Below are positions 8,578 through 17,649 of a DNA stretch of 64,000 bases, in pieces. A program made the translations under genes and the position numbers. This DNA comes from Thioclava marina (lineage in GTDB: Bacteria; Pseudomonadota; Alphaproteobacteria; Rhodobacterales; Rhodobacteraceae). Under the pieces are notes generated by a model. It had not been told where the DNA came from. It was given only the letters and a program-made list of their open reading frames with translations, and did not search any database. The DNA lies in NCBI RefSeq assembly GCF_002020135.1, contig NZ_MPZS01000002.1, forward strand, positions 558,001 to 622,000, written 5' to 3'. Numbering within the stretch: position 1 is the stretch's first letter; the number at the start of each line of letters is the position of its first letter.

Positions 8578-9468
8578 TCAGCCGACCAGTGCAGCACGCA
8601 TCTGTTCGAGCGTGGTCATCAAAGCGGTGTAGCCACCGCCGGCGACGTAGACGCTTCCCGCATCGAGATAGACGATGTGCCCGTTCTGCGCCGCCTTGGT
8701 TCCGGCAACCAGCGGGTTGTCCAGCGTCTCGCGGGCCGACGCGCCCCCGGCCCCGATCGCGGCACCGCGATCGATCACGAACAGCCAGTCAGGGTTCACC
8801 TCCGCGATGAACTCGAATGAGATCGCATCGCCATGCGTCTCCGGCGCGAGGTTCGGATAGGCCTCGGGAATACCAAGCGCCGAATGCAGCCAGCCAAAGC
8901 GCGAGCCCCGCCCGTAGGCCGATATCTTCGGCCCGTTTGTCAGCACGATCAGGGCGGTGCCGCGGCCTTGCGCCTCTGCGCGCACTGCGGCGATCTCGTC
9001 ATCGAGCGTCGCGGTCAGGTCGTCCGCCGCATCCTGCTTGTTGAACAAGCTGCCATAGGCTGCAAGGCGGGCGCGCAGGTCGCCCACGACATTGGGCGAT
9101 ATCGTCATGTCGATCGCCGGACCAACCTGCGAGACCGCATCGAATTGCGGGGCCGAGCGTCCGCCCACGATTGTCAGATCAGGGTTCAGCGCAGAGAGCG
9201 CCTCCAGATCCGGCTCGAACAGGGTTCCGACTTTGGCAGCTTTCGCGACCGGCTCTGCCAAGCGTGGCAAATAGACCTTTTCGGGCACCCCGGCGGGCGT
9301 CACCCCAAGCGCGAGCAACGTATCGAGCGCGGCGATATCGTAGACGGCGACCTTTTGCGGACTCTGTTCTACCGAAGCTGGACCGCGCGCGGTTTCGATC
9401 TCGACGGGATCGGCCAGCACCGCACCGCTCGCGAGCGCCAGGACAGTTGTGAGGATGGTAAGTTTCAT
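8578..9468 (-). CDS. Periplasmic siderophore-binding protein (FatB/VctP/CeuE-like)
   Basis: A 296-aa substrate-binding protein with a Sec signal peptide, MKLTILTTVLALASGAVLA-DP. The mature part has the helical-backbone binding fold: VAVYDIAALDTLLALGVTP, DLEALSALNPDLTIVGGRS and an AYGRGSRFGWLHSALGIPEA segment. Members bind catecholate or carboxylate Fe-siderophores and deliver them to the FecCD permease. The start is the ATG at 9468 because the signal peptide begins there. A 213-bp gap separates it from the esterase gene, so it may have its own promoter. Confidence 0.92.
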   Translation of the reverse strand: MKLTILTTVLALASGAVLADPVEIETARGPASVEQSPQKVAVYDIAALDTLLALGVTPAGVPEKVYLPRLAEPVAKAAKVGTLFEPDLEALSALNPDLTIVGGRSAPQFDAVSQVGPAIDMTISPNVVGDLRARLAAYGSLFNKQDAADDLTATLDDEIAAVRAEAQGRGTALIVLTNGPKISAYGRGSRFGWLHSALGIPEAYPNLAPETHGDAISFEFIAEVNPDWLFVIDRGAAIGAGGASARETLDNPLVAGTKAAQNGHIVYLDAGSVYVAGGGYTALMTTLEQMRAALVG

Positions 9469-9681
9469 GATCTCGTTCCGTTTCATCTGGGATGGCATGG
9501 CTGAGATCTGGCTGTGCGCGGCGCGACGCATAAACGTTTGCGCGGCAAATGGCCAGACGATAGGCGACAAAAAAGATCGGGTTATTTGATGCGAGTGTGA
9601 GGCCTCAGATTCACTGCGAGGGACGAAAGCGACCGGGGGGTGTTGAGGCCAGAGATCAAAGAGACGGGACATCGGACGCAT

Positions 9682-10530
9682 TCACTCACCAAGAAACTTG
9701 GCGGCGCGGTCGAGGAAGGGCAAAAGAGAGCTGCCGTGGCCGGCGCCGTCGAAGACGACGAGCTGCGCGTCCAGCATCTTGGCCACGCGTTCCGCCCGCC
9801 CCGCCATATCGCGCTTGCGCAACCGCGCCACGCGCTCGGGCGACGTACCCGCCGCCCCCGCCGCATCGGCATATTCCAGCGCTCCCAGCGCAATCAGAAT
9901 CTTCTGGCCCGGCACGGCGCGCTGCGGATCGAGGAACCAGTCGGGGTCGGTCCAGATCGAAGGGCTGCCGGCGGCCACATGCGAGAACAGATCGCTCCGG
10001 ACGAACCCTGCCCGCAGCGCAAAAGCCCCGCCATAGGAATGACCAAGAACCATCCGACGGCGCGGATCGACCGGCAGAGCCGCTTCGACGCGCGGCAGAA
10101 CGGTATCGGTGAGCAAAGCCAGAGTGCTCGCAAATCCCGGCCCGGTCGCGTCCTTGCCGACCAGATCGCGACCGCGGCGCACCATGTCCACAAGATCGGG
10201 CGTGGGCCAGCCAATCGCCACGATCACGCTCGGCACCACACCCGCAGGCGCGACCACATCGTGTCGCGCCATCACATCTCGCAAGGTGCCGAAGCTCCAG
10301 CTCGCATCCATCGCGTAGATCACGCCGTAGCCTTCAGCCGGTGGCGGCGTCTCCGGCCACGACACGAGGACCCGCATCGCTCCGCCCGGTGCGTCGATAT
10401 CGAAGCTTGCGCTACGGGCCAGCGTGACCGGTGCACCGAGGCTCGCGCCCGGATCGGGCGCTTGCTGGGCGTAGGCCTCCCCGCCAATCATGGCGAGAAC
10501 GCCCATCAACGTGAAAGCGCCCGCCCGCAT
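9682..10530 (-). CDS. Alpha/beta-hydrolase, putative siderophore esterase (IroE/BesA-like)
   Basis: A 282-aa exported hydrolase of the esterase D family. An N-terminal signal peptide (MRAGAFTLMGVLAMIGGEAYAQ) is followed by the hydrolase domain with the nucleophile elbow GHSYGG and a C-terminal FDGAGHGSSL that can supply the catalytic His. Periplasmic relatives such as IroE trim cyclic triscatecholate siderophores. Its ATG overlaps the receptor stop (ATGA), so it is co-translated with the TonB-dependent receptor, which supports this role. The substrate is inferred, not shown. Confidence 0.75.
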   Translation of the reverse strand: MRAGAFTLMGVLAMIGGEAYAQQAPDPGASLGAPVTLARSASFDIDAPGGAMRVLVSWPETPPPAEGYGVIYAMDASWSFGTLRDVMARHDVVAPAGVVPSVIVAIGWPTPDLVDMVRRGRDLVGKDATGPGFASTLALLTDTVLPRVEAALPVDPRRRMVLGHSYGGAFALRAGFVRSDLFSHVAAGSPSIWTDPDWFLDPQRAVPGQKILIALGALEYADAAGAAGTSPERVARLRKRDMAGRAERVAKMLDAQLVVFDGAGHGSSLLPFLDRAAKFLGE

Positions 10531-12641
10531 CAGAAGCGTTTCTTGAGCGACAGGTTGACGCTGCGCGGCTCGCCGCGGAAGTTGAACACGGAGGTGCCGC
10601 CGACGCGCGAGTAGTAATCCTTGTCGAAGACGTTGTTCACGCTCAACCGCAATTCCGTGTCGCCGGGCAGTTCCTTGGCCGCCGTCAGATCGACGACGCC
10701 GTAACCCGGTGCACTTAGCGTGGTGCCCCGCGAGACCGAGGAGAAGCCCGAAACCGCCTTGAGCCGTCCGCCGAAGCTCCATCCGTCGAGCACGCCCTCG
10801 GTCACCTCATATTCCGCGGTGAGCTTGATCATGTGCTTCGGCGTGTAGGTGGAGAAGACATTTCCCTCGGTCGGACCGTTGAGGTATTTCGACTCCGAAT
10901 AGGTATAGCCACCCGCGAGGTGCCAGTGCTCGCCGATCTCGCCGGCAGCCTCGACCTCGAAGCCCCGCACGCGCACCTTTTCCTGTGCGACGTAAGAGCT
11001 TGAGCCCGACGGCTGCAAGGCACGGTTTTTCTGCTCGAGCTGGAACAGCGCCGCCGACAGGCTCAGCCCGTTTGCGAATTCTGACTTCGTGCCGATCTCG
11101 TATTGGCTGCCCTCCAGCGGGTCGATCACGTTGCCGGACGCATCGAGCTGATCCTGCGGCTGGAAGATCTCCGAATAGCTCGCATATAGGGTGGTCGCGG
11201 TCGATATGTCATAGGTGAAACCCGCAAACGGCGTGACATGCCCGTCCTCGGAACTGCGCGAGATCGTATTGGCCACGAGGTCGTGAGTCCTGGTGTCATA
11301 CCACGACAGCCGCGCGCCGGCGATCAGGGTCAGGGCCTCGGTCGGCTTGATCCGGGTCTGGGCGTACAGGCCGCGCGAGTTGGTCGTGCTATCCGTGCGC
11401 GACGCCGTCGCGCTGGTGTAGTCCACCGTCGGACGTGCCACGCCGGAGACATCCCACTCTTCGAGATCGAAGCTTCCGGTAAACGCGCCACGATCTTGAA
11501 GGACGCGTGAAGTCGTGCGTTGCGCATCCGCGCCCACGATCGCCATGCCGTCCCATCCGCCCACGGTGAAGGGCAGTTCGACATGGAGATCGGCGGCCAG
11601 CGAGTCTTGCTCGAAGTCCCGCGCGAGCCACGACAGTTTCGATACGGTATTGTCCGGCGCCGCCGCCGATCCGGCATAGGCGTAGAGGAAATCGCCCGTC
11701 TGGTGGGAATTGCGCAGCGAGAACTTCACCCGCGCTCCGGCCCCGAAACGGTGTTCGATCGCGGCGATGACATCCGTTACCTGATTGTCGAACCGGTTCC
11801 AGTCCGCGGCGGTCGTGGCCTGGGGGTCAATCCACAAAAGCGAGCCGTCGGCATAGCTGGGCAAGCCGTTATAAGGCGAGATATCGCGTTCCATATGCGA
11901 CAACGACAGCGTCGCCTCGGTGTCAGGCGTGATGTCCCAGGCCAACGTGCCATAGACCTGCTTCACGCCGTTCGTCTGCTGGTCGACGAAGCCGTCTCCA
12001 TCGCCATACGCGACAACCATCCGCCCGCGCAGAGAGCCATTCGCATTCAGCTTGCCGCCGAAATCCGCCTCTGCGCGGGCATGTCCGGTCGAATCCAGGT
12101 CAAAGCTGACATAGCCGCCGGGATCGGTCCGGTCAGCCTGTTTCAGCCGCATGTTCACCGACCCTGCGGGCGACCCGGTGCCGATGAACAGACCCGAAGG
12201 GCCTTTGAGAACCTCGATATGGTCGACGATCGAGAGATCGGGCTGCGTGCCGTAGATCGACGAGACCGGGGCGGGCAAGCCGTCGTAGTAGAGGTAGTCG
12301 AACTCGAAGCCGCGCGAGAACAGCGATGACCGTCCGACATCGTTATTGAGCACCATGATACCGGGCGTGTCTTCCATCGCGGTCTCCAGTGCGCTGTAAC
12401 CGCCATCCTCGATCTGCTGGTAAGTCACCACCGTGGTCGATTGCGGCACTTCGCGCGGGGTCATCGCGGCTTTTTCACCGACCGAGATCAGCCCGCTGCG
12501 ATAGCTCCCGGTGCCTTCGGTCTTGTAACTCGACCCGGTGACGGTGATCTCGTCGAGTTGAAACATATCCTGCGCCATGGCGCCGGGCGCACAGAGGGCC
12601 GTGGTCATCGTCAGGACGATCCGCATTTGCCAAGTTATCAT
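10530..12641 (-). CDS. TonB-dependent siderophore receptor
   Basis: A 703-aa outer-membrane receptor. A signal peptide ends at AMAQ, followed by a TonB-box-like LDEITVTGS. The plug domain carries VPQSTTVVTYQQIEDGG and IEVLKGPSGLFIGTGSPAGSVN, and the beta-barrel ends in the canonical C-terminal aromatic (SLKKRF). The ferrisiderophore class (FhuE/FpvA/FoxA type) fits best. It heads the operon that continues with the esterase and, after a gap, the ABC importer. The AraC-type regulator starts divergently about 130 bp away. Confidence 0.93.
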   Translation of the reverse strand: MITWQMRIVLTMTTALCAPGAMAQDMFQLDEITVTGSSYKTEGTGSYRSGLISVGEKAAMTPREVPQSTTVVTYQQIEDGGYSALETAMEDTPGIMVLNNDVGRSSLFSRGFEFDYLYYDGLPAPVSSIYGTQPDLSIVDHIEVLKGPSGLFIGTGSPAGSVNMRLKQADRTDPGGYVSFDLDSTGHARAEADFGGKLNANGSLRGRMVVAYGDGDGFVDQQTNGVKQVYGTLAWDITPDTEATLSLSHMERDISPYNGLPSYADGSLLWIDPQATTAADWNRFDNQVTDVIAAIEHRFGAGARVKFSLRNSHQTGDFLYAYAGSAAAPDNTVSKLSWLARDFEQDSLAADLHVELPFTVGGWDGMAIVGADAQRTTSRVLQDRGAFTGSFDLEEWDVSGVARPTVDYTSATASRTDSTTNSRGLYAQTRIKPTEALTLIAGARLSWYDTRTHDLVANTISRSSEDGHVTPFAGFTYDISTATTLYASYSEIFQPQDQLDASGNVIDPLEGSQYEIGTKSEFANGLSLSAALFQLEQKNRALQPSGSSSYVAQEKVRVRGFEVEAAGEIGEHWHLAGGYTYSESKYLNGPTEGNVFSTYTPKHMIKLTAEYEVTEGVLDGWSFGGRLKAVSGFSSVSRGTTLSAPGYGVVDLTAAKELPGDTELRLSVNNVFDKDYYSRVGGTSVFNFRGEPRSVNLSLKKRF

Positions 12642-12769
12642 GGAAATCTCTCCGGCGTTGATTTCTGACTATTTTTGTAGTCTTTATGTTCCAGCCATCG
12701 ACAAAGCCACTGCCCGACCTGTCGCAAAGCGCCAAAAACCTTGCCCAAACCGCCATTCTGAGAGCTTCC

Positions 12770-13732
12770 ATGTCGGACTCGATCTTTTTGCGAGACATCG
12801 CCCGCAAGGCGCATCTGTCCGGCGCCGATTTCGGCGCGACACTTCGCGAGGATGTCGTCGCCCTGCGCGGACAACGCGATATGCGCGCCCTACCCCTTGG
12901 CCTGAAGCTGCACACACTAGACGCCCGCGCCGAGACCGATTTCACAACGCAACTCACTCGCCCGCCCGCGATGGTGCTGCATCTCGTCCTTGAAGGGGTC
13001 ATCGATGCGACGGTGGGCGGCACGCCCCTCGCGCTGAGCCGCAGCGCGGGCGCACCGGTCCGGCTGGCCTATAGCGCCACCCGCACCGCCTTGCCGTTCC
13101 TGCGGCGCGCGCGCGAGGGCGATTATCTCCGAAAGGTGAATATCGTGATACCGTGGGACTGGCTTGCCGCCCGCGACATGTCTGTAGAAACGATCATGGC
13201 CGACGCGCCCCTTATGCAGGGCAGCTGGCTTGCGCAGGCGGACGAAATCGCGATGGGAGAGCGACTGGTCGCACTCGATCGCGGCGATACACAGGGCGGC
13301 GCGCTGGAGCGCGAAGCCCTCGCGCTGACGCTTGCGGGCCGGCTTCTGGAGCGCATTGCGGGGCTGTGCGGAGCCGGACACCTCACGCCGGATGAACGAA
13401 GACGCCTCGAGCGGATGGAGGGGCACGCCCTGCGCGATGGCCCTTTGCCGTCCCTTGACGAGATCGCACAATCAGGTCGGATGAGCGTTTCCTCTGCCCG
13501 GCGCCTGTTCCAGAAGGCCCATGGCCAGACCGTGATCGCGCGCCTCAGGCAATTGCGGATGGATCGCGCGACCACCGCTCTTCGTGCGGGGGCATCCGTG
13601 AGCGAGGCCGCGCGACTTGCAGGCTATCGATCGGCCGAGAGTTTCTCGACCGCGTTCAAACGGCAACACCATGAGACCCCTTCCCGTTTGCGTTCAGGTC
13701 TCACGGTCAAGTCGGGTGAATTCGAGAGCTAG
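12770..13732 (+). CDS. AraC-family transcriptional regulator (PchR-like)
   Basis: A 320-aa regulator with two C-terminal helix-turn-helix motifs: PSLDEIAQSGRMSVSSARRLFQKAHG and VSEAARLAGYRSAESFSTAFKRQHHETPSRLR. The N-terminal ~200 residues resemble the cupin-like effector domain of siderophore-responsive activators (PchR/YbtA). It is divergent from the receptor gene, the usual layout for a regulator that activates its own uptake system when the ferrisiderophore enters the cell. I prefer ATG 12770 (after GAGAGC) over the in-frame ATG 12686, because the extra 28 residues look non-coding and would crowd the divergent promoter. Confidence 0.86.
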   Translation: MSDSIFLRDIARKAHLSGADFGATLREDVVALRGQRDMRALPLGLKLHTLDARAETDFTTQLTRPPAMVLHLVLEGVIDATVGGTPLALSRSAGAPVRLAYSATRTALPFLRRAREGDYLRKVNIVIPWDWLAARDMSVETIMADAPLMQGSWLAQADEIAMGERLVALDRGDTQGGALEREALALTLAGRLLERIAGLCGAGHLTPDERRRLERMEGHALRDGPLPSLDEIAQSGRMSVSSARRLFQKAHGQTVIARLRQLRMDRATTALRAGASVSEAARLAGYRSAESFSTAFKRQHHETPSRLRSGLTVKSGEFES

Positions 13733-13907
13733 GCAGCTCGCATTTCGCGAAACCTGATTTTTGCGAAAACCGAGCAGGCATTTTAGGAGTATAGCCCCGA
13801 AAGCGCAGTCCAGAACCGAGGGCATTGCGCGAGTTCTTCGAAAGCGAACGAGAGCACGAAAAGTGCCAAGCCAGCACGTGCAAACCAGCGATGATCTCGA
13901 TTGGTCG

Positions 13908-13988
13908 AGCAAGGTCGGCGGCGGGATGACGCTGGCGAGCAAGGTCCTCTCCAAGCTGGGACAGGTCGTCGAGCGGCAGAAAAGCTGA
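13908..13988 (+). pseudogene. 3' remnant of the GT2 glycosyltransferase (copy 3)
   Basis: The last 26 codons match the C-terminus of copies 1 and 2: SKVGGGMTLASKVLSKLGQVVERQKS then stop, compared with NKVGGVMTLANKNLSKLGQFVERQKS. Homology ends abruptly at about 13908; nothing upstream resembles a glycosyltransferase. It is a leftover of recombination. Confidence 0.8.
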
Positions 13989-14059
13989 GACCGCGACATT
14001 GGGCCCAGAGGCTTCGGCGCGTTTGCGTCCCTTGAGAAGGAAGCCGAGAATACAACTCT

Positions 14060-14405
14060 GGGCTGCATTTCTGTTTACTTTGAAAAAATCGCGACCTAAT
14101 GTTTTCAAGCGATCCGGTTGAAGTGCCCACTCGACGGAGATGGTTTAGAACGATCTGACAGAGTGAATGCGAGAACATGGTGCTCCTTCATGGTTGGTTC
14201 CACTGTCCCCCTGCAAGGGAGATCGGAAACATCATCTGCAACGAGGGTCAGGTGAGCGGCTCGAGGGTGTCTCGCCGAAGAGCGCGCTCCAGCGCAAGAC
14301 TTTCGACCGGATCGCAGTTATTCCCCCCCATATCACCGCGCGCCAGGTCCCGCTCTGGCCTGAGGGTCGCTCTCCTCCCGAGACGATCGATCGGCGGAAC
14401 GCGGG
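14060..14405 (+). repeat. Diverged non-coding repeat, copy A (after GT copy 3)
   Basis: Blocks such as tgtttactt, aagcgatccggttg, a tgtcccc..gcaaggg..gatcg block, accggatcgc, a run of C and gatcg.tcggcg.aacgc recur in the same order at about 29125-29375, after GT copy 2. Similarity is decayed between the exact blocks. No coding frame is conserved between the copies. Confidence 0.55.
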
Positions 14406-14760
14406 GCAAAAGCGCACCGGGGGGGGGGACGTCGAGCCGCAACTGGCGGAAAACGCGCGGGGGTCCGTGTTACCTCCAACCCCGCGGAGCGCTTGCGGTC
14501 TTCGGCGGCGGAAAATCTCTCTTCTCCGTCTTCCGACCGTCAGGCGACCCGATCCTATGCGGCGACGGACGCCCTGCGCGCCAGAAAACCTCGTCAATCT
14601 CTGGCATCATACAAAACACATGGGTGACGCGCGCGGTCCCAGTCGACCGCTTGCCTCGAAAATTGCGATAGCGCTTCGGATGCCTGCCCTCAAACGCCGA
14701 TTTGCCCCAAGGGATGCTACGAATACCGAAACGAGCCACGCATTGGCGCGGGGATTGCTT
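14406..14760. other. Stretch without a recognisable gene, with a G10 tract
   Basis: This region follows the diverged repeat and precedes the PEP-mutase-family gene. It contains a run of ten G near 14419-14428. Short frames on both strands give no recognisable protein. Confidence 0.5.
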
Positions 14761-15516
14761 TCAGGCAAGGGCTTCGCGTTCCAACACGGCGACCGATCTG
14801 ATGTAGGGATTGGGCCCGAAGCTGATGCGTGAAACACCAAGGCTTGCGAAGTTGCCGTCATGCTGCGGATCAGCGGCCATAACGTTAACCGGAATCGAAG
14901 TCTTCTCGCAGATGGCGCGGATCAGCGCCTTGTCCGTGAGCCCCGGCACGAAAAACCCGTCCGCGCCCACTTCAGCATAGGCTTCGGCGCGGGCGAGGGC
15001 ATCGTCCACCAAACTGGCATGATCGACTTCGGGTGCTGACTTCAAAAACACGTCGGTGCGGGCATTGATGAAGGCGGGAATACCCAGAGCGTCGGCGGCA
15101 GCGCGAACAGCGCGCAGTCGCTCCACCTGAACTCCGATGCTGTAGAGGCCCCGGCCATTCACCACCTGATCCTCGAAGTTCAGGCCAATGACGCCGAGCT
15201 TCAGCAGGTGCCGGACGTTCTGATTCACACCATCGGGATCGGCAGCATATCCGCCCTCAAAGTCAACGGATACTGGACAATCCACGCTTTGCACGATCCT
15301 GTCCACCACCGCCAGCGCGCCATCGAGAGGAAGCTCCTCCCCGTCCTCGTAGCCCTGGGAGGCCGCCACGGACCAGCTGCTCGTCGCGACAGCCCTGGCT
15401 CCAGCGCGAACGACGGCCTTGGCACTGCCAGCATCCCAGACATTGTAGAGAATAATAGGGTCGTGCGGGACATGAAGGCTCCGGAACCGCTCGGCTTTGT
15501 CGATCTGTAATTTCAT
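14761..15516 (-). CDS. Isocitrate lyase/PEP mutase family protein
   Basis: A 251-aa (beta/alpha)8-barrel enzyme of the ICL/PEP-mutase superfamily. Features are NVWDAGSAKAVVRAGARAVATSSWS, the Mg-binding segment PVSVDFEGGYA, GVIGLNFEDQ and INARTDVFL. Family members make or break C-C or P-C bonds next to a carboxylate (2-methylisocitrate lyase, oxaloacetate hydrolase, phosphonopyruvate enzymes). The exact reaction cannot be told here, and the lyase KKCGH-type loop is absent. Its ATG overlaps the ada stop, making an ada-linked pair common in proteobacteria. Confidence 0.85.
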   Translation of the reverse strand: MKLQIDKAERFRSLHVPHDPIILYNVWDAGSAKAVVRAGARAVATSSWSVAASQGYEDGEELPLDGALAVVDRIVQSVDCPVSVDFEGGYAADPDGVNQNVRHLLKLGVIGLNFEDQVVNGRGLYSIGVQVERLRAVRAAADALGIPAFINARTDVFLKSAPEVDHASLVDDALARAEAYAEVGADGFFVPGLTDKALIRAICEKTSIPVNVMAADPQHDGNFASLGVSRISFGPNPYIRSVAVLEREALA

Positions 15517-16586
15517 CTAGAACTCGCTTTGCGGGATGTCTTGAGTTGGCGTTCTATCTCGATCAGGCGCTGCTTTCGCCAAAGTCCACCGCCGTATCCG
15601 GTCAGAGATCCGTCAGCGCCGATAACCCGGTGACATGGGATCATCAGTGCGATCTTGTTTGCTCCATTGGCGCGGGCAACCGCACGCACGGCCGAAGGGC
15701 GGCCGATCTGCCGCGCGATCTCAGAATAGCTGCGGGTTTCTCCCGCCGGGATATCACGCAGCGTCTCCCAGACCTGTTGGTTGAATGCGCTGCCCGTCAG
15801 GGCGAGCGGTGTCAGGAAGCGATCTGACCGCGCAGCGAAGTAGCCGGCGAGCTCCGCCATTGCTTGTTCTGAGGGCGGCAGGGGACCGATCCCTATTCCC
15901 TCCTGCGACCCAGCTTGCAGCCGAGCCAACTCCCCAGCCAGGCCCTTGCGATCTGCGAACTCCAGCAAGTGCAAGTGAGAGCGGCTACTGACCGCGATCA
16001 TGTCGCCGAGCGGTGTCGGTATCCACGTCGCCCGCAACGGCCGGTCCGCCTTCAGCGCCGCCGGAGCGCAGCCGAGAAGGCGCGCAAAGGCCATTCGAAA
16101 GGCGCTGGCTGAATCGAAGCTCGCCTCGTGCTGAGCCGTGATGACCTTGCCCCCGGCAGCCAGCGTCTCGAACCCCTCACGCAAGCGGCGCTGGCGGGCC
16201 ATTTCCAGAAAGGTCATGCCGAACTGTCGCTTGAAGCTGCGCCTCACCGTTGAGGGGTCGAAGCCGAACTGTTCCACACGGGTCTCGGACCAGCGCAGGT
16301 CAGGTCGTTGGTCAAGCGCCCGAAGCAAAATGGCAATCGTCGGTTCGGCCAAGGCTGCGGCCTCGAGCGGATGGCAGCGCTTGCAGGGTCGGTAGCCCGC
16401 CTCGATACACTCCCCGATCGTGGCGAAGAACGTGCAGTTCTCTGCCTTCGGTTTTCGCGCGGGGCACGTCAGCCGGCAGAAAACGCCTGTAGAGGAAACG
16501 CAGACGAACGCCTGCCCGTCGAATCGGGAGTCGCGGGCCAGCAAAGCGGCATAGAGGGTCCGGTGGTCAGGAAGATCAAACAACAT
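15513..16586 (-). CDS. ada: Ada: methyl-phosphotriester/O6-methylguanine-DNA methyltransferase and AraC-type activator
   Basis: A 357-aa bifunctional Ada. The N-terminal zinc domain keeps the four cysteines (C37, C41, C68, C71); one is the methyl acceptor that turns the protein into an activator. An AraC-type HTH follows, and the C-terminal MGMT domain has the active site PCHRV (C318). It repairs alkylated DNA in a suicide reaction and induces the adaptive response. The length is normal and all key residues are present. It overlaps the downstream PEP-mutase-family gene by 4 bp. Confidence 0.95.
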   Translation of the reverse strand: MLFDLPDHRTLYAALLARDSRFDGQAFVCVSSTGVFCRLTCPARKPKAENCTFFATIGECIEAGYRPCKRCHPLEAAALAEPTIAILLRALDQRPDLRWSETRVEQFGFDPSTVRRSFKRQFGMTFLEMARQRRLREGFETLAAGGKVITAQHEASFDSASAFRMAFARLLGCAPAALKADRPLRATWIPTPLGDMIAVSSRSHLHLLEFADRKGLAGELARLQAGSQEGIGIGPLPPSEQAMAELAGYFAARSDRFLTPLALTGSAFNQQVWETLRDIPAGETRSYSEIARQIGRPSAVRAVARANGANKIALMIPCHRVIGADGSLTGYGGGLWRKQRLIEIERQLKTSRKASSR

Positions 16587-16767
16587 GGGGAGGGTCTACA
16601 TCGGTATGATGCGCCGCGTCGCCGTTTTTCGGGCGTTTATTCTTTTTCTCGTCCGTAGGACATCTGCAATCTCCGCAAGGCTGACCCTCGACGCCGTGAT
16701 GCCGAGCGACCGTCGGGAAAGGATCGTCAGCGACAGTTTCGGGAACCAGCGTGGCTGTGTCGTTCAC
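16576..16767 (-). CDS. Possible small protein upstream of ada
   Basis: A 63-aa frame starting at a GTG and overlapping the ada start by 11 bp. It contains CGDCRCPTDEKKNKRPK, a small Cys cluster followed by basic residues. I do not recognise it. Overlap with ada and reasonable codon use in its first half are the only support; it could be spurious. Confidence 0.25.
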   Translation of the reverse strand: MNDTATLVPETVADDPFPTVARHHGVEGQPCGDCRCPTDEKKNKRPKNGDAAHHTDVDPPHVV

Positions 16768-16795
16768 TGCAGGACCGCAAGTCCGCCTTGAGCCC

Positions 16796-17341
16796 TTACC
16801 GGACCTTGGAGCAGATGACGCAGTCGCGGGGCGCTTCGGAAATGTTGGGGTGCCGGAAGTAGCGCCGCAGGATGCCCTCGCGCTCCATACCCGCTTTTTC
16901 CATCACTCGGGCAGACGCAAGATGATCCACGTCGCAGAAAGCTTCCGCCCTGAAAATCATGGGGTGAGCGAGCGCCTGTTCCACGAGCCAACGCATCACC
17001 TCTGTTGCGCAACCCTTGCCCCATGCCGATCTCCGCAAAACGTAGCCGTAGTTCACCCTATGGCCAACCACTTTGGGGTGAAACATGCCAAGGAAGCTTC
17101 CGCTTTTGCGGTCGAATGCGACAACGGGAAAGTCGCTCCCGAGGTCCCATTCCGCGGCCGCAATTTCCAGAAATGCGGACGTGTCCGCAAGGCTTCGATG
17201 AGGCTTCCATCCGAGAAATCGTGTGACCTCCGCATCGGTGGCGTAGCTGTCGAAAATGGCTTGTGCGTCATCCACCTTCACGCGGCGGAGGAAGTAGCGG
17301 GCTGTCTCGAACTCTTCTGGCAGGCGATAAGGTGTGCTCAT
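16796..17341 (-). CDS. GNAT-family N-acetyltransferase (RimJ/RimL type)
   Basis: A 181-aa acetyltransferase. It has the RimJ/L N-terminal pattern ETARYFLRRVKVDDAQAIFDSYA and the acetyl-CoA motif (VLRRSAWGKGCATEVMRWLV, the Q/RxxGxG/A loop as R-S-A-W-G-K-G). The C-terminal DVDHLASARVMEKAGMEREG is typical of the Nalpha/small-molecule acetylating subgroup. The acceptor is unknown. It stands alone on this strand. Confidence 0.88.
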   Translation of the reverse strand: MSTPYRLPEEFETARYFLRRVKVDDAQAIFDSYATDAEVTRFLGWKPHRSLADTSAFLEIAAAEWDLGSDFPVVAFDRKSGSFLGMFHPKVVGHRVNYGYVLRRSAWGKGCATEVMRWLVEQALAHPMIFRAEAFCDVDHLASARVMEKAGMEREGILRRYFRHPNISEAPRDCVICSKVR

Positions 17342-17649
17342 CCATCCACCCTACCGATGGTATCGAACACGGCAAGCTGTTGAAGTCTGGATTGTCCGCG
17401 AAGCGGTCGAACACGAACCTGGCGAGCCTCCTGCTTTTTCTCGTGGATAATAGGGAAAAATTTCTTTCACCGAAGAGCGCCACAAGCCCGAGGTGCGAAA
17501 GGCGAGACACGACTGGGAGCGTCGCCAGGAGGTCATGCGCGCGCTTGACCCAAATAACGGCCGCCTCAGCCGCATGTAAGACTTGATTGCGGCTGCCCGT
17601 CGGTCAATTCTGCGGCCAATTGATTTTCCTTCGGAATGCTTTCTGACCG
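17342..17649. other. Intergenic stretch with a decayed open frame
   Basis: About 300 bp with no intact gene. Two frames that join at the A5 tract near 17454 read ...FLVDNREK / ISFTEERHKPEVRKARHDWERRQEVMRALDPNNGRLSRM-stop. This could be the frameshifted tail of a lost gene. I do not recognise it. Confidence 0.4.

Noticed and set aside
7594-8820. 408-aa plus-strand frame across the permease and binding-protein genes
   Set aside because: His/Arg/Asp-rich low-complexity shadow crossing a real gene boundary on the other strand.
14419-14428. G10 tract as a phase-variation switch
   Set aside because: It does not lie inside a supportable coding frame.
14167-14832. 221-aa frame between the GT remnant and the PEP-mutase-family gene
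   Set aside because: No motif, Arg/Pro-rich composition, overlaps the end of a real gene, and not conserved in the sister repeat at 29 kb.
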